Shown: positions 24,807 to 33,991 of the stretch, one piece after another | How the letters are laid out: each line of letters starts with the position of its first letter | Position numbering within the stretch: position 1 is the stretch's first letter | DNA from: Prevotellaceae bacterium UBA1743 | Lineage (GTDB): Bacteria > Bacteroidota > Bacteroidia > Bacteroidales > Bacteroidaceae | Direction: 5' to 3' | Assembly: GCA_002314945.1 (NCBI GenBank) | Contig: DCHV01000070.1 | Span: forward strand, 18,117-56,087 | DNA length: 37,971 nucleotides | Program-made: the position numbers and the translations under genes | Notes under the pieces: model-generated | Databases searched by the model: none | What the model saw: only the letters and a program-made list of their open reading frames with translations | Told to the model about the DNA's origin: nothing

Positions 24807-25574
24807 ATGGAAAAGATGAGAAAATTCTATATGACTTTGTTCCTCGTGGTGTCTTGTGTCTTTGTGACTCATGCCGACGAGTTGAATAGTATGAAAGTGG
24901 AGGCAGACAGTGCTTTTGCCAAGGAAGATTACCAGGAAGCACTGGAACGATATCTCCAAGTGGCAGATTCTACGGAATCTGCTCAGGTGTGCTATAATTT
25001 AGGGTGCACGTATTACCGCATGGATAGTATCGCAAAATCCATTCTGTGGTTTGAACGTGCTCTTCTGATAGATCCAGGAAATGGCGATATACGTTTCAAC
25101 CTCGAACTGACACGTAGCAAGACCATCGACAAGATAACGGCTGTGCATGAGATGTTCTTCGTGAATGTATATCGTTCTATCGTCAATATGATGAATCTGC
25201 GTGCATGGGCGGTTACTTGTATCGTCATGTTTGCGCTGTTCCTTGTCTGCTTGAGTCTCTATTTCTTCTTCGACAGGATGATGATTCGCAAGGCAGGTTT
25301 TTTCCTCTCCATCTTCTTCTTTGTCATGGTAGTGTTGGGTAATGTATGTGCCTTGCAACAACGCAGTTATTCGGCCAATCGCAGTAAAGGAGTCATTATG
25401 GATTCTGCCGTAACCGTGAAGAGTACTCCGTCAGAAAGCGGAAATGACCTCTTTGTTATTCACGAAGGTACAAGTTTCGTCATTCAGGACAATAGTATGA
25501 AGGAATGGTGTGAAATTCGCATTGCCGATGGCAAAGTGGGATGGATCCTGAAAAAACAGATGGAGGTCATCTGA
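24807..25574 (+). CDS. batE: BatE, TPR and SH3-like membrane protein
   Basis: A 255-residue protein with a signal peptide, two TPR motifs (ADSAFAKEDYQEALERYLQV and CYNLGCTYYRMDSIAKSILW), two membrane helices (about 132-155 and 162-182) and a C-terminal bacterial SH3 domain (VTVKSTPSESGNDLFVIHEG, WCEIRIADGKVGWI). SH3b domains often contact peptidoglycan. Its stop overlaps the start of the next gene (TGATG). Confidence 0.92.
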   Translation: MEKMRKFYMTLFLVVSCVFVTHADELNSMKVEADSAFAKEDYQEALERYLQVADSTESAQVCYNLGCTYYRMDSIAKSILWFERALLIDPGNGDIRFNLELTRSKTIDKITAVHEMFFVNVYRSIVNMMNLRAWAVTCIVMFALFLVCLSLYFFFDRMMIRKAGFFLSIFFFVMVVLGNVCALQQRSYSANRSKGVIMDSAVTVKSTPSESGNDLFVIHEGTSFVIQDNSMKEWCEIRIADGKVGWILKKQMEVI

Positions 25575-26248
25575 TGCTGATACAATGGGACAAAGAGTTG
25601 TTGCTTCTGCTCAACGGAAGCGACTCGACCTACATAGACAGTATGATGTGGAGTGTTACACATACCGCTACGTGGGTGCCTATGTTTGTCCTATTGGTAT
25701 ATTTTCTTTTCAAATGCAATGACTGGCGTAACTTTCTTCTGACCATAGCCTTTATTGCTTTGGTCGTGACGTGTTGTGATCAGTTTTCAAGTGGTTTCTG
25801 CAAACCTTTCTTTCATCGTTTCCGTCCTACGCACGATCCTGAAATAGGGGCATTGGTGGATGTGGTAAACGGATATCGTGGAGGGCAATATGGATTCATC
25901 TCCAGTCATGCGGCCAATACCTTTGGCGTGGCTGTTTTCCTGATTCTGCTCTTCCGTAGGCGAATCCTCACTATTACCCTTTTGTTATGGGCAATGCTAT
26001 GCAGTTACAGCCGCATCTATTTAGGAGTGCATTTTCCTCTGGATATTCTCTCAGGAGCCATGTTCGGCACGTTGGTGGGATCGGTGATGTATTCCCTTTT
26101 CATGTGGTTACGAAGTCGGTATTCTGAAATATTCACTAAATCTTCCACGCAATGCCCACATCGGTATTGTATGTTATTTTGTCTGTCGTTCTTCCTTACG
26201 TGTGTCTATATCGGTGTACGAGCCTTATGTTGTCCCTCAATATCCTGA
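25574..26248 (+). CDS. PAP2-family membrane phosphatase
   Basis: A 224-residue protein with about five or six membrane spans. All three PAP2 motifs are present: K77 to R84-P85 (KPFFHRFRP), SSH at 110-112 (catalytic His112) and S146-R147 to H153-x3-D157 (SRIYLGVHFPLD). Likely substrates are undecaprenyl pyrophosphate or lipid A phosphate. The start at 25574 overlaps the batE stop; an in-frame ATG at 25541 lies inside batE and would add a polar head foreign to the family. An extra C-terminal membrane helix (YCMLFCLSFFLTCVYIGV) follows the catalytic core. Confidence 0.92.
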   Translation: MLIQWDKELLLLLNGSDSTYIDSMMWSVTHTATWVPMFVLLVYFLFKCNDWRNFLLTIAFIALVVTCCDQFSSGFCKPFFHRFRPTHDPEIGALVDVVNGYRGGQYGFISSHAANTFGVAVFLILLFRRRILTITLLLWAMLCSYSRIYLGVHFPLDILSGAMFGTLVGSVMYSLFMWLRSRYSEIFTKSSTQCPHRYCMLFCLSFFLTCVYIGVRALCCPSIS

Positions 26249-26251
26249 TGT

Positions 26252-29200
26252 ATGAGGAATCTCTTGTCTTGGCTCATCCTGCTTCTGTCGGTAAGCGCGT
26301 GTACGTCACCTTCTCTCGATGACGTACAGGAAGTGGATAGGCTCAATGACATGTCATATCGGTATCGGTATGTCAATGTAGATTCCTGTCTGTACTATGC
26401 CAATCAGGCTCGTTCTATGGCTGTGTCCTATCCTGAAGGGGAGATGGAAGCCATGTGCAATCTGGCGTATGTGGCATGGCAGCAGATGCACTATGATCAG
26501 GCCTTGTATTTGCTCCAGAAAATCACTTCTCGTTCGCGTAGCAAGATAGAACTGCTATGTGCCGAAGTGATGCGCATGAGAGTATATCAGCGTATAAGTG
26601 ACGGAAAGGGCTTGTTTGCCGCCCGTAATAATGCTCTCGACCACTTGCGACGTATCGACGAGGCATACAAGGTGTTGGATGTGCGTCAGTGTAACAGGGT
26701 GGAAAGCGCTCGCTCGGAACTGCACACCATTTCCTGTACCTATTATTATTATATGGGTATGGATTCGTTGGCGTGGGACGAATTCTATACCATTGATCCC
26801 CAGCGGTTGGCTCGTACAGATACGGCTCAATTGCTCAACTATGAGTATTTCCTCGGTAGTGGAGGATTGCAGAAAGGAGATTCGGCTACCATATTGATGA
26901 ACGAGTTTGATCATCTTTTCGAGGTTTGTCTGCTTGGAAGCAGACAGGAAAATGCCTATTTTCAAGCCAATGCCTTCCAATCCCTTGCCGTGTTGCTTGC
27001 TCATCCAGGGATGCCTTCTGCCATATACCGAGAGCGTCCTTTCAAATACGCATGGCTCGTTTCGCAGCATCCCGATAGTGTATCCGTGCCTTCTGATGAT
27101 TCATTGTCTCTATCTTTTTTGTTGACATCTAGGGCAATCGAGTTGTTCCGCACGTACAAAGATGCGTATCAAGTGGCATGTGCCTACCGCACACTGGGCG
27201 AGTTGTATTTCAAGCAAGTGGATTACGAAAATGCAATGGATTGTTTCCTACGTGCTCAACGTTTGCTCGAATCCCGCTCCAATGAAGGGAATTCCATCGT
27301 TACTCCCTGCGAATCGATGCTGGCAGAGCGTTTGTCCATGGCATATAGTGCAGTGGGTAATAGGAAGTTATCTCAAGTGTATCGCAATCGATATCTGGAT
27401 TATCTCGATCTGACGCGCCAAGATTTGGAACTTGATAGTCGTCGTGCTTTGTTGACAGCTGAGGTGAGTTCTGTTCGTTGGCGTCTTCTACTCTTGGTGG
27501 GATTGATTCTGCTCTCCCTCCTTTTGGCGCGATTGGTGGTGCGTCGTGTAAAGAAACGTTCTGCGCTCCAGGTGGATAATCTCATGCGTATGTCAGAAAG
27601 CGAAGCCTACCGACAGATGTTGCAGTGCAATGATGAACGGATGCATGAGATAGAAGAACAGATGACCGAGTGTGAGGAACAACTGGAAGTATCGCGCTTG
27701 AATGTCGAAAGATATCGTATTGACAACGTATCGCGACGCGCCAAGGTATCATTGGCCACCTCCGTGATACCTTTCCTCGATCGTATGCTCGATGCAATCC
27801 ATCGTCTCTCGCGTGATTCAGTCGTCAGCAGAAAAGAGATTCTTGAGTACATCGAGGATCTGTCCAAGGGCATCATCCATGTTCAGTCGGTCCTCAATTC
27901 CTGGATAGGGATGCACCAAGGCATGGTGAATCTTCATGTGAGTGTATTTCCCATCCGCGAAGTGCTGGATATCGTTTCCCGAGGACATCATTCCTTCGAA
28001 CAGAAAGGCATCCGTCTGATAGTGGATGAGTCGGATTCTATGGTGCGTGCCGACCAAGTGCTTACCCTCTTCATGGTGAATACCCTTACCGATAATGCGC
28101 GTAAGTTTACCTCGGATGGTGGTACGGTGCATGTAGAGGTGACTTCCAATGATGAATATGTGGAAATAGGTATTTCCGACACGGGAGTGGGCATTTCGCC
28201 AGAGGATGTGGATTTGCTCAACCATAGCAAGGTATATGATCCTGCCAAGATCGGTGTATGTGACGATCGAAAAGGCTTTGGGTTCGGCATCATGAATTGC
28301 AAGGGGATCATCAACAAGTACAAGAAGAGTTCCTCGCTATTCTCATCCTGTGATTTCGGCGTCAGCAGCAAAGTGGGGGAGGGAAGTCGTTTCTGGTTCC
28401 GCCTGCCGCGTGTTCTTTCCGTATTGTTCCTGGTATGCACATCTCTACATCTGAGAGCCAACTCTCTGCAAGCGATGTACGATTCGCTGTATCAAGCCAA
28501 TGTAGAGGGACGCTACGAAGAAGCCTTGCAATGGGGAGAACAAGCAGAATGCCTCGTGACAACTCCTATGGATACGATGCTGGTGATGAACCTCCATAAT
28601 GAAATGGCGGTGGCAGCTCTTGCACTATGTGACTGGGACACCTATCGTTTGCACAACGGCGAATGTGTACGTCTGCATCGCCTCTATACACGTGATGATT
28701 CCATTCCCTCCTATTGCAGGCAGATGAGCCGTCATCGCCGCGATGGGAAGGTTCTCTATGTTCTGCTCACTCTGTTCTCCCTGGTGGCATTGATTCTCTT
28801 CGTCCTTCTCTTTCTGCGCAGTCGTATTCGCCATGACAAGCGTGTGTCGCTTCTTTCTGGCTATATAACCCGTATGTTCTCGCTTGCTGCTTCTTCTACA
28901 GAAGCAGAAGAAGTGTTGGGAGAGCTGGAAGAACTTCATGCCCAGTCAATCCGCAGTGTCGAAGGAGATGACTCTCTCTTGAATATCGAATCCTCCCTCT
29001 ATGAAAAGGTAAGAGAGCAACTGACACGTCGTATGGCGTCATATACGAGGAAAGAAGAGATGGAAGAGAATCTGCATCGTATCAGTTTCGAGGAAAATCG
29101 ATTGTATGTACAGAATCAGATACTTGACAATAGCCTCAGTACGCTCAAGCACGAAACAATGTATGGGCCATCGCGTACCTTGCAGATGGTAGAGGCAATG

Positions 29201-29758
29201 AAAAGTGACGAAGCATCCTCTGTGTACGATGGTGAATTGTGCGATTTTGTGACCTATTATCACGATATATATTCCCTGTTGTGTATGCAGGCCACCATGC
29301 AGATGAAGGAGAGCATTTTGCGTATAGCACCCTTGTATGTCCCAGATTGTTTGCAGTCTTTTGATGACATGTTGCAGCGACGTATTCAGCGTTCACAGTT
29401 GGCTTGTTCCTTCCGTTTGGAGAATGTGTCGCCCGTTTCTGTACAAGCAGATTCCGAACTGTTGGAATGTCTGTTACTCTCCTTATGCACATCCTTCCTT
29501 CCCCTGCCGTGCAGCCTTGTCCTGTCCTGCGAAAGTGATGTGCGCTTTGCCTCATTCAGTCTGTCTTGCACAGGAATCAGTTGTCCTGTGGAGAATCTTG
29601 ATGACTTTTTCTCGCCTGGAGATGATCATATACCCTATCTCACGGCACGCCAGATATTGAGGGAGCATGATGCAGCCGGTCGTTATCCTGGCTTGCGACT
29701 CTATGCCGAACCTATGGAAGATGGCTTCTGCTTCCTGTTCACTCTGTTGAAAGTTTAA
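26252..29758 (+). CDS. Large membrane sensor histidine kinase with two kinase modules
   Basis: This 1168-residue protein resembles Bacteroides proteins annotated as DUF5112/DUF5113 (from memory). It has a lipoprotein-like signal (SVSAC), TPR-like periplasmic helices (30-400), TM (about 408-430), a coiled coil and a kinase module (490-718). The ATP site of this module is intact: N box MVNTLTDNARKF (about 607), G1 DTGVGIS (about 643), G2 KGFGFGI (about 673). It has no clear H box. A second TM (about 720-738) leads to a short TPR-like periplasmic part, a third TM (833-855), and a second module with an H-box-like KHETMYGPSR (H967) but a degenerate ATP domain (1050-1168). The topology is consistent. 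The first module may phosphorylate the second. It is followed by its response regulator after 18 nt. Confidence 0.85.
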   Translation: MRNLLSWLILLLSVSACTSPSLDDVQEVDRLNDMSYRYRYVNVDSCLYYANQARSMAVSYPEGEMEAMCNLAYVAWQQMHYDQALYLLQKITSRSRSKIELLCAEVMRMRVYQRISDGKGLFAARNNALDHLRRIDEAYKVLDVRQCNRVESARSELHTISCTYYYYMGMDSLAWDEFYTIDPQRLARTDTAQLLNYEYFLGSGGLQKGDSATILMNEFDHLFEVCLLGSRQENAYFQANAFQSLAVLLAHPGMPSAIYRERPFKYAWLVSQHPDSVSVPSDDSLSLSFLLTSRAIELFRTYKDAYQVACAYRTLGELYFKQVDYENAMDCFLRAQRLLESRSNEGNSIVTPCESMLAERLSMAYSAVGNRKLSQVYRNRYLDYLDLTRQDLELDSRRALLTAEVSSVRWRLLLLVGLILLSLLLARLVVRRVKKRSALQVDNLMRMSESEAYRQMLQCNDERMHEIEEQMTECEEQLEVSRLNVERYRIDNVSRRAKVSLATSVIPFLDRMLDAIHRLSRDSVVSRKEILEYIEDLSKGIIHVQSVLNSWIGMHQGMVNLHVSVFPIREVLDIVSRGHHSFEQKGIRLIVDESDSMVRADQVLTLFMVNTLTDNARKFTSDGGTVHVEVTSNDEYVEIGISDTGVGISPEDVDLLNHSKVYDPAKIGVCDDRKGFGFGIMNCKGIINKYKKSSSLFSSCDFGVSSKVGEGSRFWFRLPRVLSVLFLVCTSLHLRANSLQAMYDSLYQANVEGRYEEALQWGEQAECLVTTPMDTMLVMNLHNEMAVAALALCDWDTYRLHNGECVRLHRLYTRDDSIPSYCRQMSRHRRDGKVLYVLLTLFSLVALILFVLLFLRSRIRHDKRVSLLSGYITRMFSLAASSTEAEEVLGELEELHAQSIRSVEGDDSLLNIESSLYEKVREQLTRRMASYTRKEEMEENLHRISFEENRLYVQNQILDNSLSTLKHETMYGPSRTLQMVEAMKSDEASSVYDGELCDFVTYYHDIYSLLCMQATMQMKESILRIAPLYVPDCLQSFDDMLQRRIQRSQLACSFRLENVSPVSVQADSELLECLLLSLCTSFLPLPCSLVLSCESDVRFASFSLSCTGISCPVENLDDFFSPGDDHIPYLTARQILREHDAAGRYPGLRLYAEPMEDGFCFLFTLLKV

Positions 29759-29776
29759 CACCAAAATACAATATGT

Positions 29777-30499
29777 ATGGAACCATTTAAAATCATAATC
29801 GTCGAAGACGTCAAACTGGAACTGAAAGGAACCGAGCAAATCATTCGTGCTGAGATTCCCGAAGCCGAAGTGATAGGCTCAGCTCAGAATGAGGGTGAGT
29901 TCTGGAAGATGATGCGTCTGCAAGTGCCCGATCTGGTGCTTCTCGATTTAGGATTGGGAGGCAGTACTACCATCGGAGTGGATATCTGCCGCCAAGTGCG
30001 CGACCGCTACAAACAGGTAAAGGTGCTTATTTTTACGGGTGAACTGGAGAATGAACGTCTCTGGGTGGAAGCCCTGAATGCAGGAGCCGATGGCATCATA
30101 CTCAAGACAGGTGATCTGCTGCAGCGTGACGATGTCAGGATGGTTATGCACGGGCGGCATTATGTGTTCAACGAACCTATCTTGCAACGCATTGTAGGTC
30201 GTTACAAACGTATGGTAGTGGGTGAGGAGAATCAGTCGGATGCTCGTATGAAATATTCCATCGACGAATATGATGAGCGTTTCCTGCGTCATCTGGCATT
30301 GGGATACACCAAGGAGATGATTTCCAATCTTCGTCAGATGCCATTTGGTACCAAGAGTTTGGAGAAGCGTCAGGTGGATCTTGTCAACCGACTGTTTTCT
30401 GCCAACGAACGAGCCGGTGTGAATGCTACTCGCTTGGTGACGCGTGCCCTTCAGTTGCAGATTCTCGACATAAACCATTTGGTGGCAGATGAAGAATAA
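29777..30499 (+). CDS. Response regulator with LuxR-like C-terminal domain
   Basis: A 240-residue protein. The receiver domain (1-120) has the acid pair E10-D11, the phosphate acceptor D57 (LLDLGLGG), T87 and K110. The C-terminal region (165-225, LALGYTKEMISNLRQMPFG, KRQVDLVNRLF) resembles a LuxR-type helix-turn-helix, though divergent. It lies just after the double kinase and is almost surely its partner. It overlaps the next gene by 11 nt. Targets cannot be read from the window. Confidence 0.9.
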   Translation: MEPFKIIIVEDVKLELKGTEQIIRAEIPEAEVIGSAQNEGEFWKMMRLQVPDLVLLDLGLGGSTTIGVDICRQVRDRYKQVKVLIFTGELENERLWVEALNAGADGIILKTGDLLQRDDVRMVMHGRHYVFNEPILQRIVGRYKRMVVGEENQSDARMKYSIDEYDERFLRHLALGYTKEMISNLRQMPFGTKSLEKRQVDLVNRLFSANERAGVNATRLVTRALQLQILDINHLVADEE

Positions 30500-31070
30500 G
30501 TGGGGACATCGTCTTTTGGCAACCCTGGCATTGACTGCGCTATTGCTTCCCTGTCTGACGTGGATGCTGTCAGCCTTTGGCTTTCCTGTGCGTTCGCTTT
30601 TCGATGAAGACGGATGGCGATGGCTCTTTCTTCATGCAACCAAAGAATTCTTCAGCTATGTCGTACAGGTTTGTTTACTTGGTAGTATGGCATGTGGCTC
30701 CCTTCATTATGTAGGTTTCTTCTCACGTGGACATTCCATGCCAGCCGTATGGATGAGTTTTGGAGTGGTTCTTGTGTGTGTGGCGGCCCTGTGTTTTGCT
30801 GCCACAAGTTCGCACAGCCCCCTTCTGGGTGTTACGGGCCATCTGTTTCCAAGTCCTTTCCTGTATGGTCTTCCTGCCGCCTTGTCATTGACCGTCATGC
30901 TTGCCTCTCTCACATACGGCCTCCTCACGATGCGTATCCGCCGCTTGCGCGATGTCTCCTTCTTTCTCATCCATGGCATACGCCGATATGCAGGATTCCT
31001 GATGGCAGTCATGCTCCTGTCGTTTCTGTATTCCTGCATCAAATATTCATTCCCAATCAGTAATCTATGA
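30489..31070 (+). CDS. Small polytopic membrane protein, similar to the AbgT N-terminus
   Basis: A 193-residue protein with about five membrane spans. The stretch RSLFDEDGWRWLFLHATKEF (residues 35-54) resembles the conserved segment following the first helix in AbgT-family transporters (LLSAEGLRWLLTHAVxNF). AbgT proteins have about 500 residues, so this is a short relative or a decayed derivative. The frame is intact and coupled on both sides (11-nt overlap with the response regulator, 4-nt with the helicase), which argues for a functional gene. The function is unknown. Confidence 0.75.
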   Translation: MKNKWGHRLLATLALTALLLPCLTWMLSAFGFPVRSLFDEDGWRWLFLHATKEFFSYVVQVCLLGSMACGSLHYVGFFSRGHSMPAVWMSFGVVLVCVAALCFAATSSHSPLLGVTGHLFPSPFLYGLPAALSLTVMLASLTYGLLTMRIRRLRDVSFFLIHGIRRYAGFLMAVMLLSFLYSCIKYSFPISNL

Positions 31071-33346
31071 ATCTAAGTGAACTTAATCCCAGTCAGATAG
31101 CCGCCGTAGAATGTTGTGATGCACCCTCGTTGGTCATTGCGGGAGCTGGTAGTGGAAAGACGCGTGTGCTTACCTACAAGATTGCCTATCTCCTCGACAA
31201 GGGTATGGAGCCATATCACATCCTGGCACTCACCTTTACCAACAAGGCGGCACGCGAGATGAAGGAACGTATCGGCCGTCTCGTAGGAGAGGAGAAGTCG
31301 CGTTATCTGTGGATGGGAACTTTCCACAGCATCTTCAGCCGTGTGCTGCGTACCGAAGCCGAAATCTTGGGCTTTAGTGCTGATTTCACCATCTACGATG
31401 CTGCAGATTCCAAGAGCCTGGTCAAGGCTATCATCAAGGAGATGGGGCTGGATGACAAGAAATACAAGCCTTCTGCAGTGTGCAGTCACATCAGTCGTGC
31501 CAAGAACGCCCTTGTATTGCCAGCTGCCTATGCTTCCAATTCCACCTTCCGCCGTGCCGATGACGCGGCGAGAATGCCACTGATACACGAGATATACCAG
31601 CGCTACTCCCAGCGTTGTCGTCAGGCAAATGCAATGGATTTCGATGATTTGCTGCTCTATACATGGGTGCTCTTCGAGAATCATCCCGAGGTGGCATCCA
31701 AGTATCAGGAACGTTTCCAGTTCATTCTCGTGGATGAGTATCAGGACACCAATTATGCCCAGCATCGTATCGTATGGCAGTTGTCCAACGTGCGGCAGCG
31801 TGTATGTGTGGTGGGCGATGATGCACAGAGTATCTACAGTTTCCGAGGGGCGGACATAGATAATATCCTCAATTTCCAATCCACCTATCAGGGGACACGA
31901 CTCTTCAAACTCGAACAGAACTATCGCTCCTCGCAGATGATTGTGGGAGCTGCAAATAGCCTTATTAGTCACAACAGTAGGCAGATACACAAGGATGTCT
32001 TCAGTAAGGGCGAGGTAGGTTCACCTGTGGAGATCTTTTCTTCCTACAGCGATGTCGATGAAGCCAATATCGTACTCAAGAAAATCCAGCAGTTGGTGCG
32101 AAGCAATCATCTGACATATAGTCAGGTGGCTATATTGTATCGTACCAATGCCCAAAGCCGTAGTTTCGAGGAGGTGCTGCGCAAGTCAGGTCTGCCTTAC
32201 CGTATCTATGGCGGATTGTCCTTCTATCAACGCAAGGAAATCAAGGATGCGGTGGCATATTTCCGCCTTGCTGTCAATCCTAACGACGAGGAAGCCCTGC
32301 GCAGAGTCGTCAACTACCCAGCCCGAGGTATCGGTGATACCACGATGAAGAAGGTCTTCGAACAGGTCAATCTCCAGCACGTGTCGCCATGGGAAGTGCT
32401 TTCTCGGCCAGACACGATAGGTCTCAACAAGGGCATACAGGCACGCATTCAGGACTTCGTCTCACTCATCAGTGATTTTCATGCCCGTTGCGATACGACC
32501 GATGCCTTCACCCTCTGCCTGGACATCATTACCGCTTCAGGTCTGCGTGCCGATATTTTCCAGGGTAGCGAAGTGGAGGACAAGACGCGTCAGGAGAATT
32601 TACAGGAACTCATGGATGGCATTGCTTCCTTTGTACAGGAGAATGTCGAGGCTGGAAATGATGCCCGTCTGTCTCATTATCTGCAGGAGATCAGTCTGCT
32701 GTCCGATCTCGATGAGGACAAGGGGGAAAATGAAGACAAAGTGACACTGATGACCGTACATTCCGCCAAGGGACTCGAGTTTGATGCCGTCTTTGTGGTG
32801 GGAATGGAGGAGAATCTGTTCCCCAGTCAGATGGCCGTGGATTCACCCTCTCAGGTAGAAGAAGAACGACGCCTCTTCTATGTCGCGATGACACGTGCCA
32901 AGTCTCATCTCGTAATCACATGGGCAAAGAGCCGTTTTCGTTATGGACAGATGGAATATTCCAGTCAAAGCCGCTTCTTGCGCGAGATAGACGGCCATTA
33001 TACAGGTATGGCAACTCCGAAACGTGAGTCGCCTTCTCCCGTCGCACGCACTCCGTTGCATCCTGGCACATTCCAAACACAGCGAACGCCTGCGCCGACA
33101 CCCGCTCCACCCACATCTGGCGGACGTTTCGTACGTCTTCGACCTGCATCTGCCGTCTCAGATGCACCTACGCAAACGATGCCTCAACTTACTACAGGTC
33201 AACGTGTCAGTCATGAACGTTTCGGGGCGGGGACAGTCAAAGCAATAGAAGGTACAGGAATGGATGCAAAGGCATTTGTCCAGTTCGACAATGCGGGCCT
33301 GAAGAAACTGCTCTTGCGTTTCGTCAAACTGAAAATACTGAGTTGA
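31067..33346 (+). CDS. pcrA: UvrD/PcrA-type superfamily 1 DNA helicase
   Basis: A 759-residue 3'-5' helicase for repair and replication restart. The motifs are AGAGSGKT (25-32), GTFHSIFSR, DEYQDTN, GDDAQSIYSFRGAD, EQNYRSS, LMTVHSAKGLEFDAVFVVG and VAMTRAKSHLVI. The C-terminal tail (GQRVSHERFGAGTVKAIEG) is the RNA-polymerase-contacting, Tudor-like region known in PcrA/UvrD. A Pro/Thr-rich linker precedes it (about 645-690). The start overlaps the preceding gene by 4 nt. Confidence 0.96.
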   Translation: MNLSELNPSQIAAVECCDAPSLVIAGAGSGKTRVLTYKIAYLLDKGMEPYHILALTFTNKAAREMKERIGRLVGEEKSRYLWMGTFHSIFSRVLRTEAEILGFSADFTIYDAADSKSLVKAIIKEMGLDDKKYKPSAVCSHISRAKNALVLPAAYASNSTFRRADDAARMPLIHEIYQRYSQRCRQANAMDFDDLLLYTWVLFENHPEVASKYQERFQFILVDEYQDTNYAQHRIVWQLSNVRQRVCVVGDDAQSIYSFRGADIDNILNFQSTYQGTRLFKLEQNYRSSQMIVGAANSLISHNSRQIHKDVFSKGEVGSPVEIFSSYSDVDEANIVLKKIQQLVRSNHLTYSQVAILYRTNAQSRSFEEVLRKSGLPYRIYGGLSFYQRKEIKDAVAYFRLAVNPNDEEALRRVVNYPARGIGDTTMKKVFEQVNLQHVSPWEVLSRPDTIGLNKGIQARIQDFVSLISDFHARCDTTDAFTLCLDIITASGLRADIFQGSEVEDKTRQENLQELMDGIASFVQENVEAGNDARLSHYLQEISLLSDLDEDKGENEDKVTLMTVHSAKGLEFDAVFVVGMEENLFPSQMAVDSPSQVEEERRLFYVAMTRAKSHLVITWAKSRFRYGQMEYSSQSRFLREIDGHYTGMATPKRESPSPVARTPLHPGTFQTQRTPAPTPAPPTSGGRFVRLRPASAVSDAPTQTMPQLTTGQRVSHERFGAGTVKAIEGTGMDAKAFVQFDNAGLKKLLLRFVKLKILS

Positions 33347-33380
33347 CATTATTCATCCTTCAAAAAAAACATATACGACA

Positions 33381-33917
33381 ATGAAACAGTTTTTATTTAT
33401 TATTTTTCTAACAGTTTTTACTATGAGTACAATGACTTCATGCAAAGAGAATGCAAAGTGGAGCGACAAGCTCGAAGAGACATTACCTTATCTGGGACAT
33501 CGCAACTGGATTGTAGTTACCGACATGGCCTATCCCCTTCAGTCGGGTGATGGTGTTACTACCCTTTATGCCGATGAAGATTATGTGGAAGTGTTGAAGA
33601 AAGTGAAGAAAATGATTGATGCTCAACCCCATGTCTTCGCTCATGTATGGAACGACAAGGAGTTTGGGTACATCACCGAGGATATGGTTTCCGGCATCGA
33701 CGAACTCAAGGCTAAAATTTCTGCAGCATGTGGTGGAGAGGCCCAATCCGTGATGCACGAGGACCTCATCAAGCGACTCGATGCAGCAGGCAAACTTTAT
33801 CAGGTCACAATTATCAAAACTAACCTCACAATTCCCTATAGTTCTACTTTCTTCGAACTGGATTGTGGCTATTGGAATGCAGAAAAGCAAGAATTGCTTG
33901 ACAAAAAAATGAAATAA
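33381..33917 (+). CDS. Putative lipoprotein with RbsD/FucU-like fold
   Basis: A 178-residue protein with a lipoprotein signal (MKQFLFIIFLTVF, lipobox MTSC). The mature part recalls RbsD/FucU sugar mutarotases: LGHRNWIVVTDMAYP matches the MGHGDEIVxADAxFP motif with changes, and RLDAAGKLYQVTIIKTNLTI resembles the family's later segment. The catalytic His and Asp positions seem kept (H in LGHRN, D in VTDMAYP). These enzymes are normally cytoplasmic; an exported one is unusual. It lies 34 nt after pcrA and 74 nt before the cytochrome gene, which has its own promoter. Moderate confidence in the family. Confidence 0.65.
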   Translation: MKQFLFIIFLTVFTMSTMTSCKENAKWSDKLEETLPYLGHRNWIVVTDMAYPLQSGDGVTTLYADEDYVEVLKKVKKMIDAQPHVFAHVWNDKEFGYITEDMVSGIDELKAKISAACGGEAQSVMHEDLIKRLDAAGKLYQVTIIKTNLTIPYSSTFFELDCGYWNAEKQELLDKKMK

Positions 33918-33918
33918 T

Positions 33919-33949
33919 CTTGTTTTCTCTTACTTTTTTTGTAATTTTG
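33919..33949 (+). promoter_or_regulatory. Promoter of the cytochrome/oxidoreductase cluster
   Basis: CTTG (33919-33922), 19-nt spacer, TAATTTTG (33942-33949). The leader to the ATG at 33992 is about 36 nt. Confidence 0.6.
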
Positions 33950-33991
33950 GGGCGAATATTGTGTTAAATTGCCCAAAAAATAAGAAATTTA

